Assembly (NCBI RefSeq): GCF_000471905.2
Contig: NW_006500103.1
Coordinates: forward strand, 2,524,336-2,588,335
Reading direction: 5' to 3'
Length of the DNA stretch: 64,000 nucleotides
From: Amborella trichopoda
Lineage: Eukaryota > Streptophyta > Magnoliopsida > Amborellales > Amborellaceae
Shown: one piece after another, positions 44,998 through 57,479 of the stretch
How the letters are laid out: the number at the start of each line of letters is the position of its first letter
Position numbering within the stretch: the stretch's first letter is position 1
Position numbers and translations under genes: made by a program
Notes under the pieces: generated by a model
Databases searched by the model: none
Seen by the model: only the letters and a program-made list of their open reading frames with translations
Told to the model about the DNA's origin: nothing

Positions 44998-46979
44998 CCT
45001 TGTGTTAATGCCCAATTTGCCCTATTTTTATCTTTTTCCAAAATACCCTAATCTCGGATTTTAGGAATCCGAATTTTTCAACCTATTTCCTTTTACAAAG
45101 TTTGAGCATCTTATATGCCTCAAAAAATTAAAAGGTTTGGATTTCCACAATCCGAAGTTTTTACTTAAACAAAATAATTTCCTTAAAAAAATGTTTTTTG
45201 AAAAAAACTTTAGAATCTCAAAATCCAACGTCTTTACTTGACAAAAAAAGGGGGGAAAAAATTTGTCCGTCAAATTTCGGATTTTAAAAATCTAAAGTTG
45301 TTACTAGAATTTTCTCTGTGGCAACACAAAAACTTCAGATTTTGTCCAAAAGTCATTGGAAAAACTTCAGATTTTGAAAATGAGAAGTTTTTATTTGACC
45401 AAAGAAGCAAAAAAAATTGGTACTTTTGATTAGCTAAATTTCAGATTTTCAATATCCCAAGTTTTTTTTACCATCCGTAATAGTTCAGTAATTGTCCTCA
45501 AACACACCTAAGGTGCTATGATAAACTTAGGGATCTTTGAAATCGAAAGTATGGTCTTTTTCCTCACTTGTAAAGAAAAACAAACCAATTGGATACGAGT
45601 GTAAGAAGGTTAAAAAATGAGGACTTCAAAGTATCGATATTTTGGAGAATATGCGGTTTATTAACATTTTCCTTATATTTATATTGGGGCATTTATTTTA
45701 ATTTTTTAAAGAGAGCACTGTACTCGTACGATCATAGGATGGAGAAATCGTACGAGTTTGGCGATGGAGACTCCCATTTCTCATGATTGTGACCGCTGAT
45801 CTCCATTGAAGTTGCTCTCTCTCCCTCTCACACGTTATCGAAATCCGATGAGCAATAAGCTTTTATACTCTTACATGAGCATACTGTCTATTTACTCCTT
45901 TGGTAAATAAATTCAACAAAATAATTTTTAAATGATGCAGAACCATCGTATGGATAATTTATTACAGTAAATAATATTTATAAGGCTTGAAATGCTAATT
46001 TTATTCACACACACACCAATTTGAAGTTTTTCTTTTGCGAGTTATCATGTGGTGATTTTGATGTGGTTTGAAAAATTACATAGCACAAAAAATTTCCCAA
46101 ATAAGTCTTTTAACCAAGGGAATAAGTGTACTATATACTCCTGCAGGAGCATAGCATACATGCACGATGTCATGAGGTTGGAGAGTAGGGCGTCCTCGCA
46201 AATTTGTTGTTGCTTTTTGCAGGCCACTTAAAATGCAGCACCTGTCTTCTTGGACAAGAAATCTCAAATTTGTTTGATTCCTCGTCATTTCACAGACAAC
46301 CTTTTTTTTTTTTCTTTTTTTTAAAGGATAAAATATAATGATGTAAATTACAACACTCCCATGTGAAACCTAATAGTTTAGGTGGTGTGTCACATAATTT
46401 GAAAAAAAAAAAATTTAAAATTTAAAATATAAAATAAAATAAATATAATTATTTAATTTTACATCTAATTTAATGATCAAAATCAATTGTGATCAACTTG
46501 TGTCAAAGCATTTGAGATCGACTACAATGAGATTTGTACTTTTGATACAAAACATCCATAACTGTTTGATCGGAAATCAGATGGGCTGGTGCATGCCCAA
46601 AGTTGAGTAAACATTTCATCCTTTTAAAAAGCTTAGAGCGGTTATTGATAAAATTTGCGCCATCGAATTTTACATTTGAAGCTTCAAGATCATTATTACC
46701 TTTTAATCCAAAGGTAAGGATCTCATTGAACGTTTAGCAGCAAGGTACAGGACTCGACTCGGCGAAAGGACTCATACTTTTACAGCAGCGAGTTGCAGGG
46801 GCAAGTCCGTAATGATGGACATAGGTATTGGAATAAGTTGCTTATGTTTAATGCACCTCCAAAACCGAGGTATCTCCACTATGAGCTTTTAGATTTGCAT
46901 GGAACATACATTTGTACGGCTTTAGCTATCATTATTTTAGTGACTTTCTAATTTGTAGTGACCACTACTATATTGGGTT
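44998..46979. other. Intergenic with Q palindromes and decayed repeats
   Basis: Repeated gaagtttttacttgac/ttcggattttaaaaatc words at 45060-45470 form an imperfect inverted array. Q palindromes lie near 45884-45901 and at 46138-46154 (atactcctgcaggagcat). A possible sixth T copy spans about 46487-46735. No gene is seen. Confidence 0.45.
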
Positions 46980-47130
46980 TTTTTTTTTTTTTTTTTCTTT
47001 TTTTTTTTTGTGTAAAGAAAGAGAGTCAGCGTTTAATCGGTTAGCACTTTCGATTTCCAACACTACCTCCTAAGCTCAATATCTACAAAAGGTAGGGGCC
47101 CTCTCCCCACTTTACCCAAAAAAAAAAAAA
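46980..47130. repeat. Possible SINE-like copy
   Basis: It has a T-run, then aatcggttagcactttcg and aacactacctcctaagctc, then gtaggggccctctcccc, with an A-run at the right end. It shares the right-hand ggtaggg..cccac word with 34360-34560. A-box/B-box motifs are not convincing. Confidence 0.35.
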
Positions 47131-47145
47131 AAATTATGTGATTTT

Positions 47146-48444
47146 TGTTAGGAAATGAGAACCCTCTTAAATAAAGAAACAAAATCCTTTAAAGTTGGAT
47201 CTCACTAGGATCGTATACTTAACCGGTTAGAAACAAAATAGTTGAGTACGAATTATAGTATCAGTATGAAAAATTGTTAGGATTTGATAACCCTCTTAGA
47301 TGCAGAAACAAAATCCTCAAAAGTCGGATCTCACTAGAATCATATACTTAATCGGTTAGAAACAAAATAGTTGAGTACGAATTATCGTATGTGTATGAGA
47401 AATAACTAAAATTCACTCTACGGATGAGAATTACTTTTAGGACATAAAAGGTATCTTATTAGGCATTAACAATACCTAATCAAGAAAACCTTGAAACCAC
47501 TCACCCAACCGACATCACTTATCGTTCTACTTTCTCTTTACTTTCAGTAACTATTACGAATGCATCAGATAGAGATGTGGGAACAATGACAAATTTATTT
47601 TCTTTTTATAAAGACGAAACTACCCAAGATTTTATACGAATCACTTCTCTATAAGAAACAATCTTATAAATTATTTCTCTCATTAGAAACTCACTTCTCT
47701 ATTTAGAAGTTCCTTCATAAGCCTCTCCTTTGCTGTGCAGGAGACCACCACCTCTCGCTATAGGAAAGCCTACCTTTCCTATAAGGTGACCCCATATAGA
47801 GCACACATATTTTCCTCATCTCATTCCATATACATAAAGTCATGAATCCCATGACAGAAACGTATCTTAAACGTAATACATAACCAAGAGTCCTACTAGA
47901 TTACTTCAATGAGCATCCCAACTAACTTAGGAGACTTATCACTATGAATATCAATCCCATGTAACACAGTAGTTTCCTATAGTGAAAATTTTTAGATATC
48001 ATTATATCCAATAATCTCTACCTTGATAACAACATCTTATGCTTACCATGCTAAAATCCATCAAATAACTTTATGATTTCTTCTTTTTTGCCAAATAAAT
48101 CCCTTTGTCACTCTTGCTAAAAAAAAGATTGTGCTGACTACCTTATTTCTCCACCTCAAACAACACAATCAACAATTTCGCCATATGATTTTCTTTAACT
48201 AATGCACAATCCCTAGCCTTGTAATGAACCGAGCGCTCTGATATGACTTGTTAGGATTTAAGAACCCTCTTAGATGCAAAAACAAGACCCCCGAAAGTTG
48301 GATCCGAACTAGGATCATGTACTTAACTTATTCAAAATAGAATAGGTGAGTGCAAACCATAATATGAGCATGGCAAATAAAACATAAAATATACACAACA
48401 CAACAATTTATGTAGTTTACCTTAAAGGAGCTATGTCATGGACT
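47146..48444 (-). mobile_element. E4: TRIM-like LTR element
   Basis: The left LTR (47275-48010; its first 129 bp are duplicated from 47146) and a truncated right LTR (48249-48444) both begin TGTTAGGA. On the minus strand a PBS-like tcatatcagagcgctc lies directly inside the right LTR, and the purine-rich aaggtagagatta lies at the inner edge of the left LTR. Element orientation is therefore minus. The interior (48011-48248) is only 238 bp and non-coding. This is the layout of terminal-repeat retrotransposons in miniature, or a deletion derivative. Confidence 0.7.
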
Positions 48445-48776
48445 AGAAGATGTTATTTCAATGTTTAAAAATCATCAATTCGATCATCTCGACCTCAAGA
48501 TGTATCAACAACAGAAAAAATCGATTTGAGAAAAAATCGATTTCAAGTCTTGAAAATAGTGCATCTTGTAGTGTATTTTATAGACCGTCAATTTTCAAGT
48601 GTTCATAAATCTCCTCATTTTACACTATTTTTCATATTAAAATTTATAATCAAAGTTGAAAATAAATTTTCAGACTATTATAAAGATTTCTAATACTGAA
48701 ATAACATATTGCAGCACTATTTAAGTTGTGCCTTACTTTGATTGTTAGGGCTCAACCATATCTAACCACACCCTTA
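48445..48776 (+). repeat. R family repeat, left end missing
   Basis: Begins at the E4 breakpoint (gatgttatttcaatg). The inner word catctcgacctcaagatg is present, with a short duplication of aaaatcgattt. Ends with tttgattgttagggctc. Confidence 0.65.
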
Positions 48777-48943
48777 TATGATTATATTTGATAACAATGA
48801 TAAACTTCAAAAATTCCATCCCTTAAAACTTATATTTTGAGATCATCATCACAAGACTTATCCCAACTATTTGAGGTCGGCTCTCCAAATATTGTTCAGT
48901 CGTTCCGTTCCATCAAGATAAACTTATATTTCCAATACATCTT

Positions 48944-48963
48944 NNNNNNNNNNNNNNNNNNNN
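48944..48963. other. Assembly gap (20 N)
   Basis: Twenty undetermined bases. The true gap length may differ. Confidence 1.
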
Positions 48964-49010
48964 TAAACTTAATAACTTAACTTACTAACTACTACTATAA
49001 CTAATACTAT

Positions 49011-49011
49011 A

Positions 49012-49063
<52 letters not shown>
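49011..49063. repeat. (AT)n microsatellite
   Basis: Pure TA dinucleotide run next to the assembly gap. Confidence 0.95.
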
Positions 49064-49064
<1 letters not shown>

Positions 49065-49065
49065 C

Positions 49066-49375
49066 GACTCTAATAAAAATATTCAAAAAATAATTCATAC
49101 AAATTAAATGGACCAAAATACCCCTGAAAATTCTAGGGGTATTCTGATCAATTATTTTTTACAAATGTTTTTTAAAATATTTTATTAGGTGCGCCTTGAT
49201 GAGAAGAGCGGACATTCAAAATTTCATATGATTTGGAGTTTTATATAAAAAACAAAAAATAAAACTTAAAATTCAAATATGTAATACAATCGTGATTGTC
49301 TGATTGACTCAGATTCAATCTAAGCCATTGAGCTTACACTATTCCATCAGTCCATGGGCTGACAAGATCTTTTCC
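49066..49375. repeat. P4: partial P-type element
   Basis: Shares the P1/P2 centre (ggaccaaaatacccctg; ggggtattctgatc; aggtgcgccttgatgagaag; tttcatatgatttg) and a degraded right end. The left terminus is replaced by the (AT)n run. Confidence 0.6.
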
Positions 49376-49648
49376 TCTATATATATATAGAGAGAGAGAG
49401 GGAGAGAGAAAAAGAGTGAGTGAGCTTTTAATCGTGGCTTGGAAATGAGACTGTCAAGCTTGCGATTTGATTAGGTTTATCCCCAATTAGTCTTATTGAT
49501 TATTTTAGAGAATGTCAAACAATCATGAGAGCTTAAAATCGTGGTTTGGAAAGAAGACCAACTCCCAAGTGTGCAACTTGAGTAGGTTAATCCCCCGCTA
49601 ACATTATTTTTATGAATTATTTTAGAGAATGTCAAATAATTATTTAAG
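49376..49648. repeat. Diverged direct repeat pair
   Basis: gagcttttaatcgtggcttggaa (49423) and gagcttaaaatcgtggtttgga (49528) start two related units of about 100 bp, both ending tattttagagaatgtcaaa. Confidence 0.6.
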
Positions 49649-50035
49649 GGTGCGGTTTGTATAGAGCCTAGGCTCTAAACAGTCTAATTAGAGCCTACCT
49701 CCAAATAGCATCAAGAAATGTTGTTTTAATATTGGAAATCTTTGTGAAAGCTTTAATAATGTATTTTTCATATCTATTTATGAAGTTTAAAGCTTCGAAA
49801 ATAGTGTAGATCGACATATTTATGATATCTTGAAAATTGACGGTCCAAAAATGCGTTACAAAATACACTACTTTGAAACTTGCAATTTATTTTTTTCTCA
49901 TGTCCATGCACCTTGATGTTAAGATGATCAATTTGAAGATATTTGGATATCAAAACAACCTCTTCTAATAAAATTTTTGATATAGGCTCAAATTTGATTG
50001 TTTAGAGCCTGGCTCTATATAAACTTTTCCCACTA
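49649..50035 (-). repeat. R family repeat, agagcc subfamily
   Basis: Starts gggtgcggtttgtatagagcctaggctct and ends tttagagcctggctctatataaac. Both terminal palindromes have the agagcc/ggctct arms instead of aaggttg/caacctt, while the rest follows R. Confidence 0.8.
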
Positions 50036-50394
50036 TATATAAGCTTTAAATCTCGGCTCTATAGAACCCTTAGTTAAATTTATGGCACTTAGATGATGAG
50101 AGCAAGTCCACCGACCAAGTAACCCCTAACCACCACTACTTGGAAAAATAAAAGGGATTGATTAGTAGTAATAAAATAAATAAAATATCTAATCTATTCG
50201 TAATCAATGGATATAACTAAAGTGGCATTACTTACTATCTTTTTGAAGAATTAAAACCTTTAGCTCTTTGTTTTAGATAAAAAGACATTTTAATCATATT
50301 CAATAATACAGTGAGAAGTTATTATTCAAAAACTAATAATAAAATGAGAAGTTTTTTTTAGTAATAATATTTTTTTTACTTATCATACTTTTAG
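50036..50394. other. Spacer
   Basis: AT-rich, no feature seen. Confidence 0.5.
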
Positions 50395-50757
50395 GGTTTT
50401 AAGATTAAGGCCCATCACTAAAATTTGGCATAAGATGTAATTTTTTTGCCAAAACTTTTTGTAATGACTTGAAAATCTATTTTTATCTCTAAGTATAAAA
50501 TTTTAAACTCTAAAAATAGTTCAAATCAAGTAGATCCATAAATACATAAAAATCTTAAAGATAGACAGTTAAGATAATGCGTTGCAAGATGCACTATTTT
50601 TTAGACTCAAAATCTTTTCTTCTTTTTTTTTTATCTATAGATTTTGACATCGAGATGATCTATTAGAAGGTTTTCCAACATCAAAACGACATTTTTTTTT
50701 TGGGATTTTGAGGTGCACCGTAATTCTATATTTTAAGGTTGCAACTTTATATAAAAA
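50395..50757 (-). repeat. R family repeat, aaggttg type
   Basis: The left end is decayed (agggttttaagattaaggcc). Inner word tttgacatcgagatgatc. Ends attttaaggttgcaactttatataa. Confidence 0.65.
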
Positions 50758-50949
50758 ATTTCTGTTAATATATGGATTTATAATTTTAAAAGCTATCATT
50801 AGCATCACACCCTTTCTTTTGAGGAATTTCATGAACTATTTAACAATTTATCTTCTTAGGTGTATTTTGATGAATTTCAAAACCCATTTTGATATGTTAT
50901 TTGATAAGAATTTTAAATTTGTCCTATTAATGATGGGTTATTTGAAAGG

Positions 50950-51335
50950 AAAAAAAATTATATAGAGCGGAAGTTTTGAACAATCAAATTAGAGCCCACC
51001 TCAAAAATTTTACTAGAATAGGTTGTTTTAATGCCTAAATATCCTCAAATTGATCATCTCGACATCACGATGCATGGACATGAGAAAAAAATCGATTTCA
51101 AGTTTGAAAATAGTGCATCTTGTAACACATTTTTTAACTGTCAATTTTTAAGATTTTCAATTTTTTATAGATATACTAGATCTACACTATTTTTTAATCT
51201 TTAAATTTTATAAGTAAAAATAAAATTAGATTTTAAAGTTGTCACAAAGATTTTCAGTATTAAAATCATATTTTTTGACACAATTTAAATGTGTGCTTTA
51301 CTTTGATTGTTTAGGGCAGGCCGCACCGCACCCTA
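50950..51335 (+). repeat. R family repeat, agagcc subfamily
   Basis: Starts ggaaaaaaaattatatagagcgg, with aatcaaattagagcccacc. Inner word catctcgacatcacgatg. Ends tgattgtttagggcaggccgcacc. Confidence 0.7.
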
Positions 51336-51705
51336 TTTTCAATTTGATAAAAATGTAGGTAAGATGTTAAAAGAAATGTGTTATGTGAGTGAAGGGACGT
51401 ATATGGTCCCCTGGCAATCCAACGTCAAACTTAAGATGGACATTGAGAAAAAAGGCACCCAAAATACGCGGTTGTAAAAGAATTTCAAAAAAGAAATGCT
51501 TTTGAACTTTAAATTTTTAGTTTATTTTTTTATATTCAAGATAACCATGGCCTAGAACTTGAATCTTTTATAAATATAAATTTTAAATCCATCTCTAAGA
51601 TAGACTTTAGAAGGGGATGCATGTGTAAATGGGAGGCAGGGGACTCATAGAAAATCGAGGTTGAACAATTCAAAGTTTCAAAGATTATATGCAGTTTGAA
51701 AAAGG
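51336..51705. other. Spacer
   Basis: AT-rich, no feature seen. Confidence 0.5.
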
Positions 51706-52093
51706 GAGAAGTTTATATAAGGTTGAACCCCTACACTTTACGACTAAGGTGCATCTAAAAAATCCAACTAAGGTGCATCTAAAAAATCCATCAAAAAATG
51801 CTATTTTGATGTTAATTTTGAGGTTGGAAAACTATCTACTTGAGCATTTAGATATCAAGATATATGAATATGAAAAAAAAATATTTTTAGTCCCGAAAAT
51901 AGTATATCTTGCAACACATTATCTCGACCGCCTATTTTTAAGATTTTTATGTGTTTATAGATCTATTTGATTTGAACCACTTTTAAAGTTTAACAATTTT
52001 ATAATTAGAGATGAAAATAGATTCGCTTATGACAAAGCCTTGGAGCTGTACTTTACTTTGATTATTCAATGTTGCAACCTTGTGCAAACCTCA
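51706..52093 (+). repeat. R family repeat
   Basis: Starts gggagaagtttatataagg, with a short duplication of aaggtgcatctaaaaaatcc. Ends ttcaatgttgcaaccttgtgcaaacc. Confidence 0.7.
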
Positions 52094-53043
52094 CTCTTTC
52101 ATAAATATCCATATTTTTAATTTAATTTCAAGAATAATATCAAGGGGCATGGAGTTTGAACGGGTGATATTTAGGTGTGTATGAAAAAAATTTCTTATAA
52201 TTTATATGGTATATTATATCATACATACCAGATTGGGACTAGATATGTGTAGGGTCTGTTTCATTGGACCTAGACCTGGCTCAATCTAGGTGTGGGTCAA
52301 GTTCTAGCCCTCATCCTATGAGGTCTGGGTAGATCTAGCCTAGATCCGACGTAGATCTAACTTGAACCCAAATTATTTACACATCTAGACTGGAGAGTTG
52401 AATTTTCCCTTCTTTTTTTTTGAGAAAAATATAGTTGGTGTGCTTGGACTAGGTTATTTTGGAATTGAAACTTCCAGTCAAACTCAATAAAAATAATAAC
52501 AAAAAAAATCTATTTGAGAAAGACCGTAGGCTTATGATCATTTTCTCAAACAAAACGAAGAGAGAGAGAGCGAGATGACCGTCTCTATGTCAGCTTCACT
52601 TAGCAAGAAAATTTTAGTTTTATAAAAGAGAGAAGGAGAAGGAGTTGGTTACTATTGTTAGCGTATTCGTAAGGTCGTTTTCTCAAGAAACTGGAGAGAG
52701 AAAAAGAAGAAGAAGAAGCATAAGAAGAACGGGGAGTACGGTCTTTTTCGTTTTTTTGAGAAATCACCATCATCAGAGTCTTTTTTAAAAAAAATGTTTA
52801 TAGTTTGTTACAATAATCTTGGTATGTCATGTTGCTCTCTCAAGAGCCATAGCTTCAATGATGCCATAACACCCTAACATAAACACATAACATAGATTCA
52901 ATATTCATAAAAAGTTTCGGCACAATTTTATGTCGATTGCCGGTTTAGCACAATCAATGTCCTTTACTACGACTTGAGAGGAAGAGTTAAAGAAAAATTT
53001 TAAAGTCCTCACCCTTCTAAGACCGGCTATTTTCTTTAGATAA
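52094..53043. other. Intergenic with V-like segment
   Basis: The stretch 52235-52400 is rich in gatctagcctagatccg-type words (repeat V). Purine-rich agagaga/gaagaag tracts follow at 52555-52730. No gene is seen. Confidence 0.45.
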
Positions 53044-53930
53044 GGGCAAGCTTCTATACTTCTCCTAATCTATAAAACTTATATACTTCTTTCTATCCAA
53101 TCATCCACTCTGAATGGATGGTTGAGATGTCCTCAATCATAATATCACAACTCTAAATTATTTTATTTTTAATTTTTTCAAAAAAACATTTTGACACCAA
53201 ATTTTGGGCATCCCATTTCTTAAACTCTCACCTGTAAAAAAAAAGATAAGTTAATATTCTTAATAAAATAAAATAACCAAAATGCTCAAATTTTGAAAGG
53301 TATTTTGATCATTCTTTTTTTCTATTGAACATCTGTTTAATATTTTTTAGGTGTGTCCCATTGATATGATGCAACGTATCGAATTTCATATTTATATAAT
53401 TTGTAGAAAAAAATTAAACATAAAATAAGGGCAAGCTTCTATACTTCTCCTAATCTATAAAACTTATATACTTCTTTCTATCCAATCATCCACTCTGAAT
53501 GGATGGTTGAGATGTCCTCAATCATAATATCACACCTCTAAATTATTTTATTTTTAATTTTTTCAAAAAAACATTTTGACACCAAATTTTGGGCATCCCA
53601 TTTCTTAAACTCTCACCTGTAAAAAAAAGATAAAGTTAATATTCTTAATAAAATAAAATAACCAAAATGCTCAAATTTTGAAAGGTATTTTGATCATTCT
53701 TTTTTTCTATTGAACATCTGTTTAATATTTTTTAGGTGTGTCCCATTGATATGATGCAACGTATCGAATTTCATATTTATATAATTTGTAGAAAAAAATT
53801 AAACATAAAATACTTTGAAACGTCAGATCTTAATCAAACAGTAAGTGATTCACTTAAACAAAATTGGACGGCCAGATGTGGGGAAATATATATCTTCCGT
53901 ATAGTATAGGAAGTATAGAAACATTTCTTT
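53044..53930. mobile_element. P3: P-type element with 385-bp internal tandem duplication
   Basis: Begins gggcaagcttctatacttc and ends gaagtatagaaacatttc, the P-type inverted ends. The first 385 bp (53041-53425) are repeated at 53426-53810 with only a few base differences, so the element has two left ends and one right end. There is no coding sequence. Confidence 0.8.
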
Positions 53931-53942
53931 TTAAAAAAAGAG

Positions 53943-54138
53943 AAATGATCCTATAAGACCTTCTCTCACCCATGTGTATAGGATCTCAAGAGATCATCAT
54001 TAAATTTGACACGGATCTATAGAAAAGTCAAGTCTCATAACCATGTGATAACTTTCTAGAGAGTCATGCCAACTTTAATAGTGATCATTTGGGTTCAGAC
54101 ACATATGAGTGGGAGAGGATCATGTATGATCATTACCC
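53943..54138. repeat. Foldback MITE, family S
   Basis: aatgatcctataagacctt..ccatgtgtataggatc pairs with agacacatatgagtgggag..gatcatgtatgatcatt. Confidence 0.8.
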
Positions 54139-56456
54139 TCAGAAAAACATGTGAAAATAAGAGCGAGAGAATTATATATTTTTTAGGTATTTTTGCAAAA
54201 GAAATGAAAGAAGGGCAATTTTTTTGCAAAAGAAATGAAAGAGGAGGGGTAAAACCGGGAATCCTAGGAAACTGCTTTTAGGCAGCACAGGCAGTTTTCG
54301 ATGGAGAAATTTGTGGTTTACCGTCTTTTGAGTTTAAAATCGAAGAGTGAGAGAGAGACAGAGAGTGGTCCCGGGACCAAATGGACCTGAAAAAAGGAGA
54401 GAGAGAAGAGGGGGTGGGTCCGACGGTTTCCGTAAGGAGGCGGCAAACGGCATCCCTCGCCAAAAGCTTCTGACTAACGGTACATCCGTCTGTTATTTGA
54501 CGGCGCATCCAACTAACGGATCATTCCGTTTGTCTCTCACCCTAAAAATCAGCATATAAAAATGGTGAGATCAAAATAAAATTGCACTAAAATTGAAGCA
54601 TTGCAAAAATTAGAAAAATTTAAGGGAAATTATTACTGACTGATCTGTCGAGAAAACTGAAAATTAATGTCTTTAATTATATATAAATATAATTTGTTTT
54701 CAGCTTATCACGATAATATCTTCTCATAGTAATAAAAAACGTCATAATCATATTTATAAAATTATGTACAATTTCTCATGTTTTTGGTAATGGTCTGTGA
54801 GTTTTTCTTGGTACATGTCTTATTTTCGCTTTCCCTCTGCTGAATTTTGTTGAAATGTCTCCATCCATAAATCAATTATTTATAATTACATGTTTCATAT
54901 AACTTTTTCCATCTTATTTGGATTTTAGAATTGTTTTTTTTGTTTATTTTGCTTTCCACTATTTTATTATTGTTTTTATCAATTCTTAAAATTGTTTATT
55001 TTTAGGCCTCTTTTTTCCTCGTACACTACTTGCACAAGTCCATTCAGATTCGACCGAGCTACTCAGCTCATAAAAGGCTCGAGCCGGAACTAACTTTTTG
55101 GATATTGGTTTTTCTTCAAACAATAACCGGCAAATATTCTCAAAATACACCTAAGTTATCAACAATAAACATCTAACCTTTTACAGCTATTCCAAATCAT
55201 GATCATGGGTATTTTGAAATTAAATTAAAATAAATAGGTACAATGTTGAATAGTTCATTTTGATGAATTTGCCCAAAGACTCCGATAATATCCTTGGGAA
55301 ACTAATTTATCGAGATATTGCAAGGTTTCTTCTTATTATTTCAATACAAAACTTTTCGAATAATTCATATTTGCAAATTAAAAACAAAACTATCGATTTG
55401 AATTTTAGAACAAGCATGTTATTATCTGAAAATAGCTCTAAAATGTCAATACTGCAAAAAAGGTGTAATGAGCAAGGAAATGGTAATGAATAAACAAGTA
55501 AATTCCATGTTTGGATGATAATTAATTTACCTCAAATATATATCCTATCTGAAATTAATATATTTTTGGATCATTATTATATTAGTTATTTGGTACACAT
55601 CTTATTTTATGCATAATATTATACAAATTTTAAACTTTTGAGTGATTTCAAGCTATTTTACCTATTTATGACTAAGACCATACGATATTCAGTAAATTAT
55701 TTTGAATAAAGTAAAAAATAATTTTTTAAAAAGATAAACTTATATGTGAAACTATATATAAGTTTATCTCATGTACCAAATTATAAATAATAAACTCGTT
55801 ATCAGAATTAACTTTATCGAATCGGTGAATTATCAATGATAATGATTATATCTAAACAGGCTGTAAAGCTTTTAAGTTGGATAGTGATTTTTGATATTTA
55901 AGTTTTGATACACATTAGAAATATTGCCAATTTATAAGTTATGAAGAACTTAACAGATTTAAAATTTTAATTGAGAATAATTCGAATTCGTACCTACTAA
56001 TGTAATTATTTTCTGATAAATGCCATATTTTATATCCCAAAATCCCAACAAATATTCAACAGCTTCCGGATAAAACAAATAATAAGCACCACAATTATAA
56101 AACTCCACACCGATCATGTCCCAATAACAATAATTATAAAAAATAACTGTTTTTAGTATCTAAGATTTTCCCCTAGACGATTGTTTTTTGGAAGTACCTA
56201 TTATTGGTATCTTGATCTCTATGCATAAATAAACGGAATTTGAATTAGTTTCTATTTCTATTATAAGCTAAAGATGGAAAGTAATTATTCGAATAACAAC
56301 AATGACAAAAAATGATCAGTACGAGCAGTCCTCATGTTACACTAGCCTTTTGTAGTAGATCACATGTGGTTCCATCAACAAATCAATCGTAATATATGCT
56401 TCTTCTATTTTTAGACAAATAATTCCACAAGAAATTCAAAAAAAATTTATTTTAAA
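54139..56456. other. Intergenic; GC-richer patch at 54270-54560
   Basis: The patch at 54270-54560 has GA runs and actaacgg/cgtctgttatttgacgg words. Overlapping frames on both strands show no known domain. The rest is strongly AT-rich. A cgaccgagctactcagctc word near 55045 repeats the motif at 6333. No gene is seen. Confidence 0.45.
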
Positions 56457-56785
56457 AGGAAAAAGTGTATATAAAGTATCAACTTTATACTCTGAAAATG
56501 AGGCGCACTTCAAAAATCCATAAAAAAATATTGTTTTGACCGTAAAAAACCCTCATGTTGATCATATCGACTTCAAGATACATGGATATGAAAACATATG
56601 ATTTTAAGGTTTAAAAATAATTCATCTTGTAACACAAACAATTCAATCTTCTCGATTAGCAAATTTTAAATTTTTTAATTAGAAGTAAAACTTGACTTTT
56701 AAGCCATGGTAAGAGTTTTTGGCACCGGAACGCGCCTTACTTTGTTTAAGGTGGACAACTTATATAAGCCACACACATTTTAAAT
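56457..56785 (+). repeat. R family repeat, altered terminal palindrome
   Basis: Starts aggaaaaagtgtatataaagtatcaactttat. The palindrome arms are now aaagt/acttt. Inner word tatcgacttcaagatacatg. Ends aaggtggacaacttatataagcc. Confidence 0.65.
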
Positions 56786-57107
56786 TATATCAATCCAACA
56801 GCAATTGACTTTGATTATTCTAAGACATTTTTACAATACCACGTTAGTGTGTCAAAAAAATGATTTTTTATTATTTTACGTAGATATATCAAAATAAAAT
56901 TAGTGATTTACTAAAGTTAAAACTAGTGATCAAAAAAATAAAATAGTAGTTAACATGAGCATATTATTTTTAGTGTATAAGATTTATTATTTTTAAGTCT
57001 ATAATTGTTGATTTCCCAACACTAAATTGAACCCCAAAGGTAACATTTTTATTTTCATGTCATTTAATTACATGACTCCTTTTCCTCTTATATAGTTGTA
57101 TTTAAGA

Positions 57108-57476
57108 AAGGGAAAAGTTTTAATAAGGTTGCAACCTTAAAATGTAGAATCACATATGCATCTCAAAAATCTATCGAAAATATTGTTTTAATGTTGAAAA
57201 GCCCCTCTAATCGATCATCTCGATGTCGAGATGTATTAATATGAAAAAATGCAGTTTCTGTGTCCTGAAAATAGTGCGTCTTGCAACACATTATCTAGAC
57301 CGTTTATTTTCAAGATTTTAAAGATCTACTTGATTTTAATTATTTTTAAATTTTAAAATTTTGTAATTAAGTATAAAAATAGATTTGAAGATAATACTAA
57401 AAGAAATTTACAACAAAATTAGATGCTATGATAAAATTTTAAGATGCGCTGGATCGTGTAAGGTTGCAAACCGCAC
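57108..57476 (+). repeat. R family repeat, well preserved
   Basis: Starts gggaaaagttttaataagg with the intact 16-bp palindrome. Inner word catctcgatgtcgagatg is perfect. Ends gtgtaaggttgcaaaccgcac. Confidence 0.75.
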
Positions 57477-57479
57477 TTT

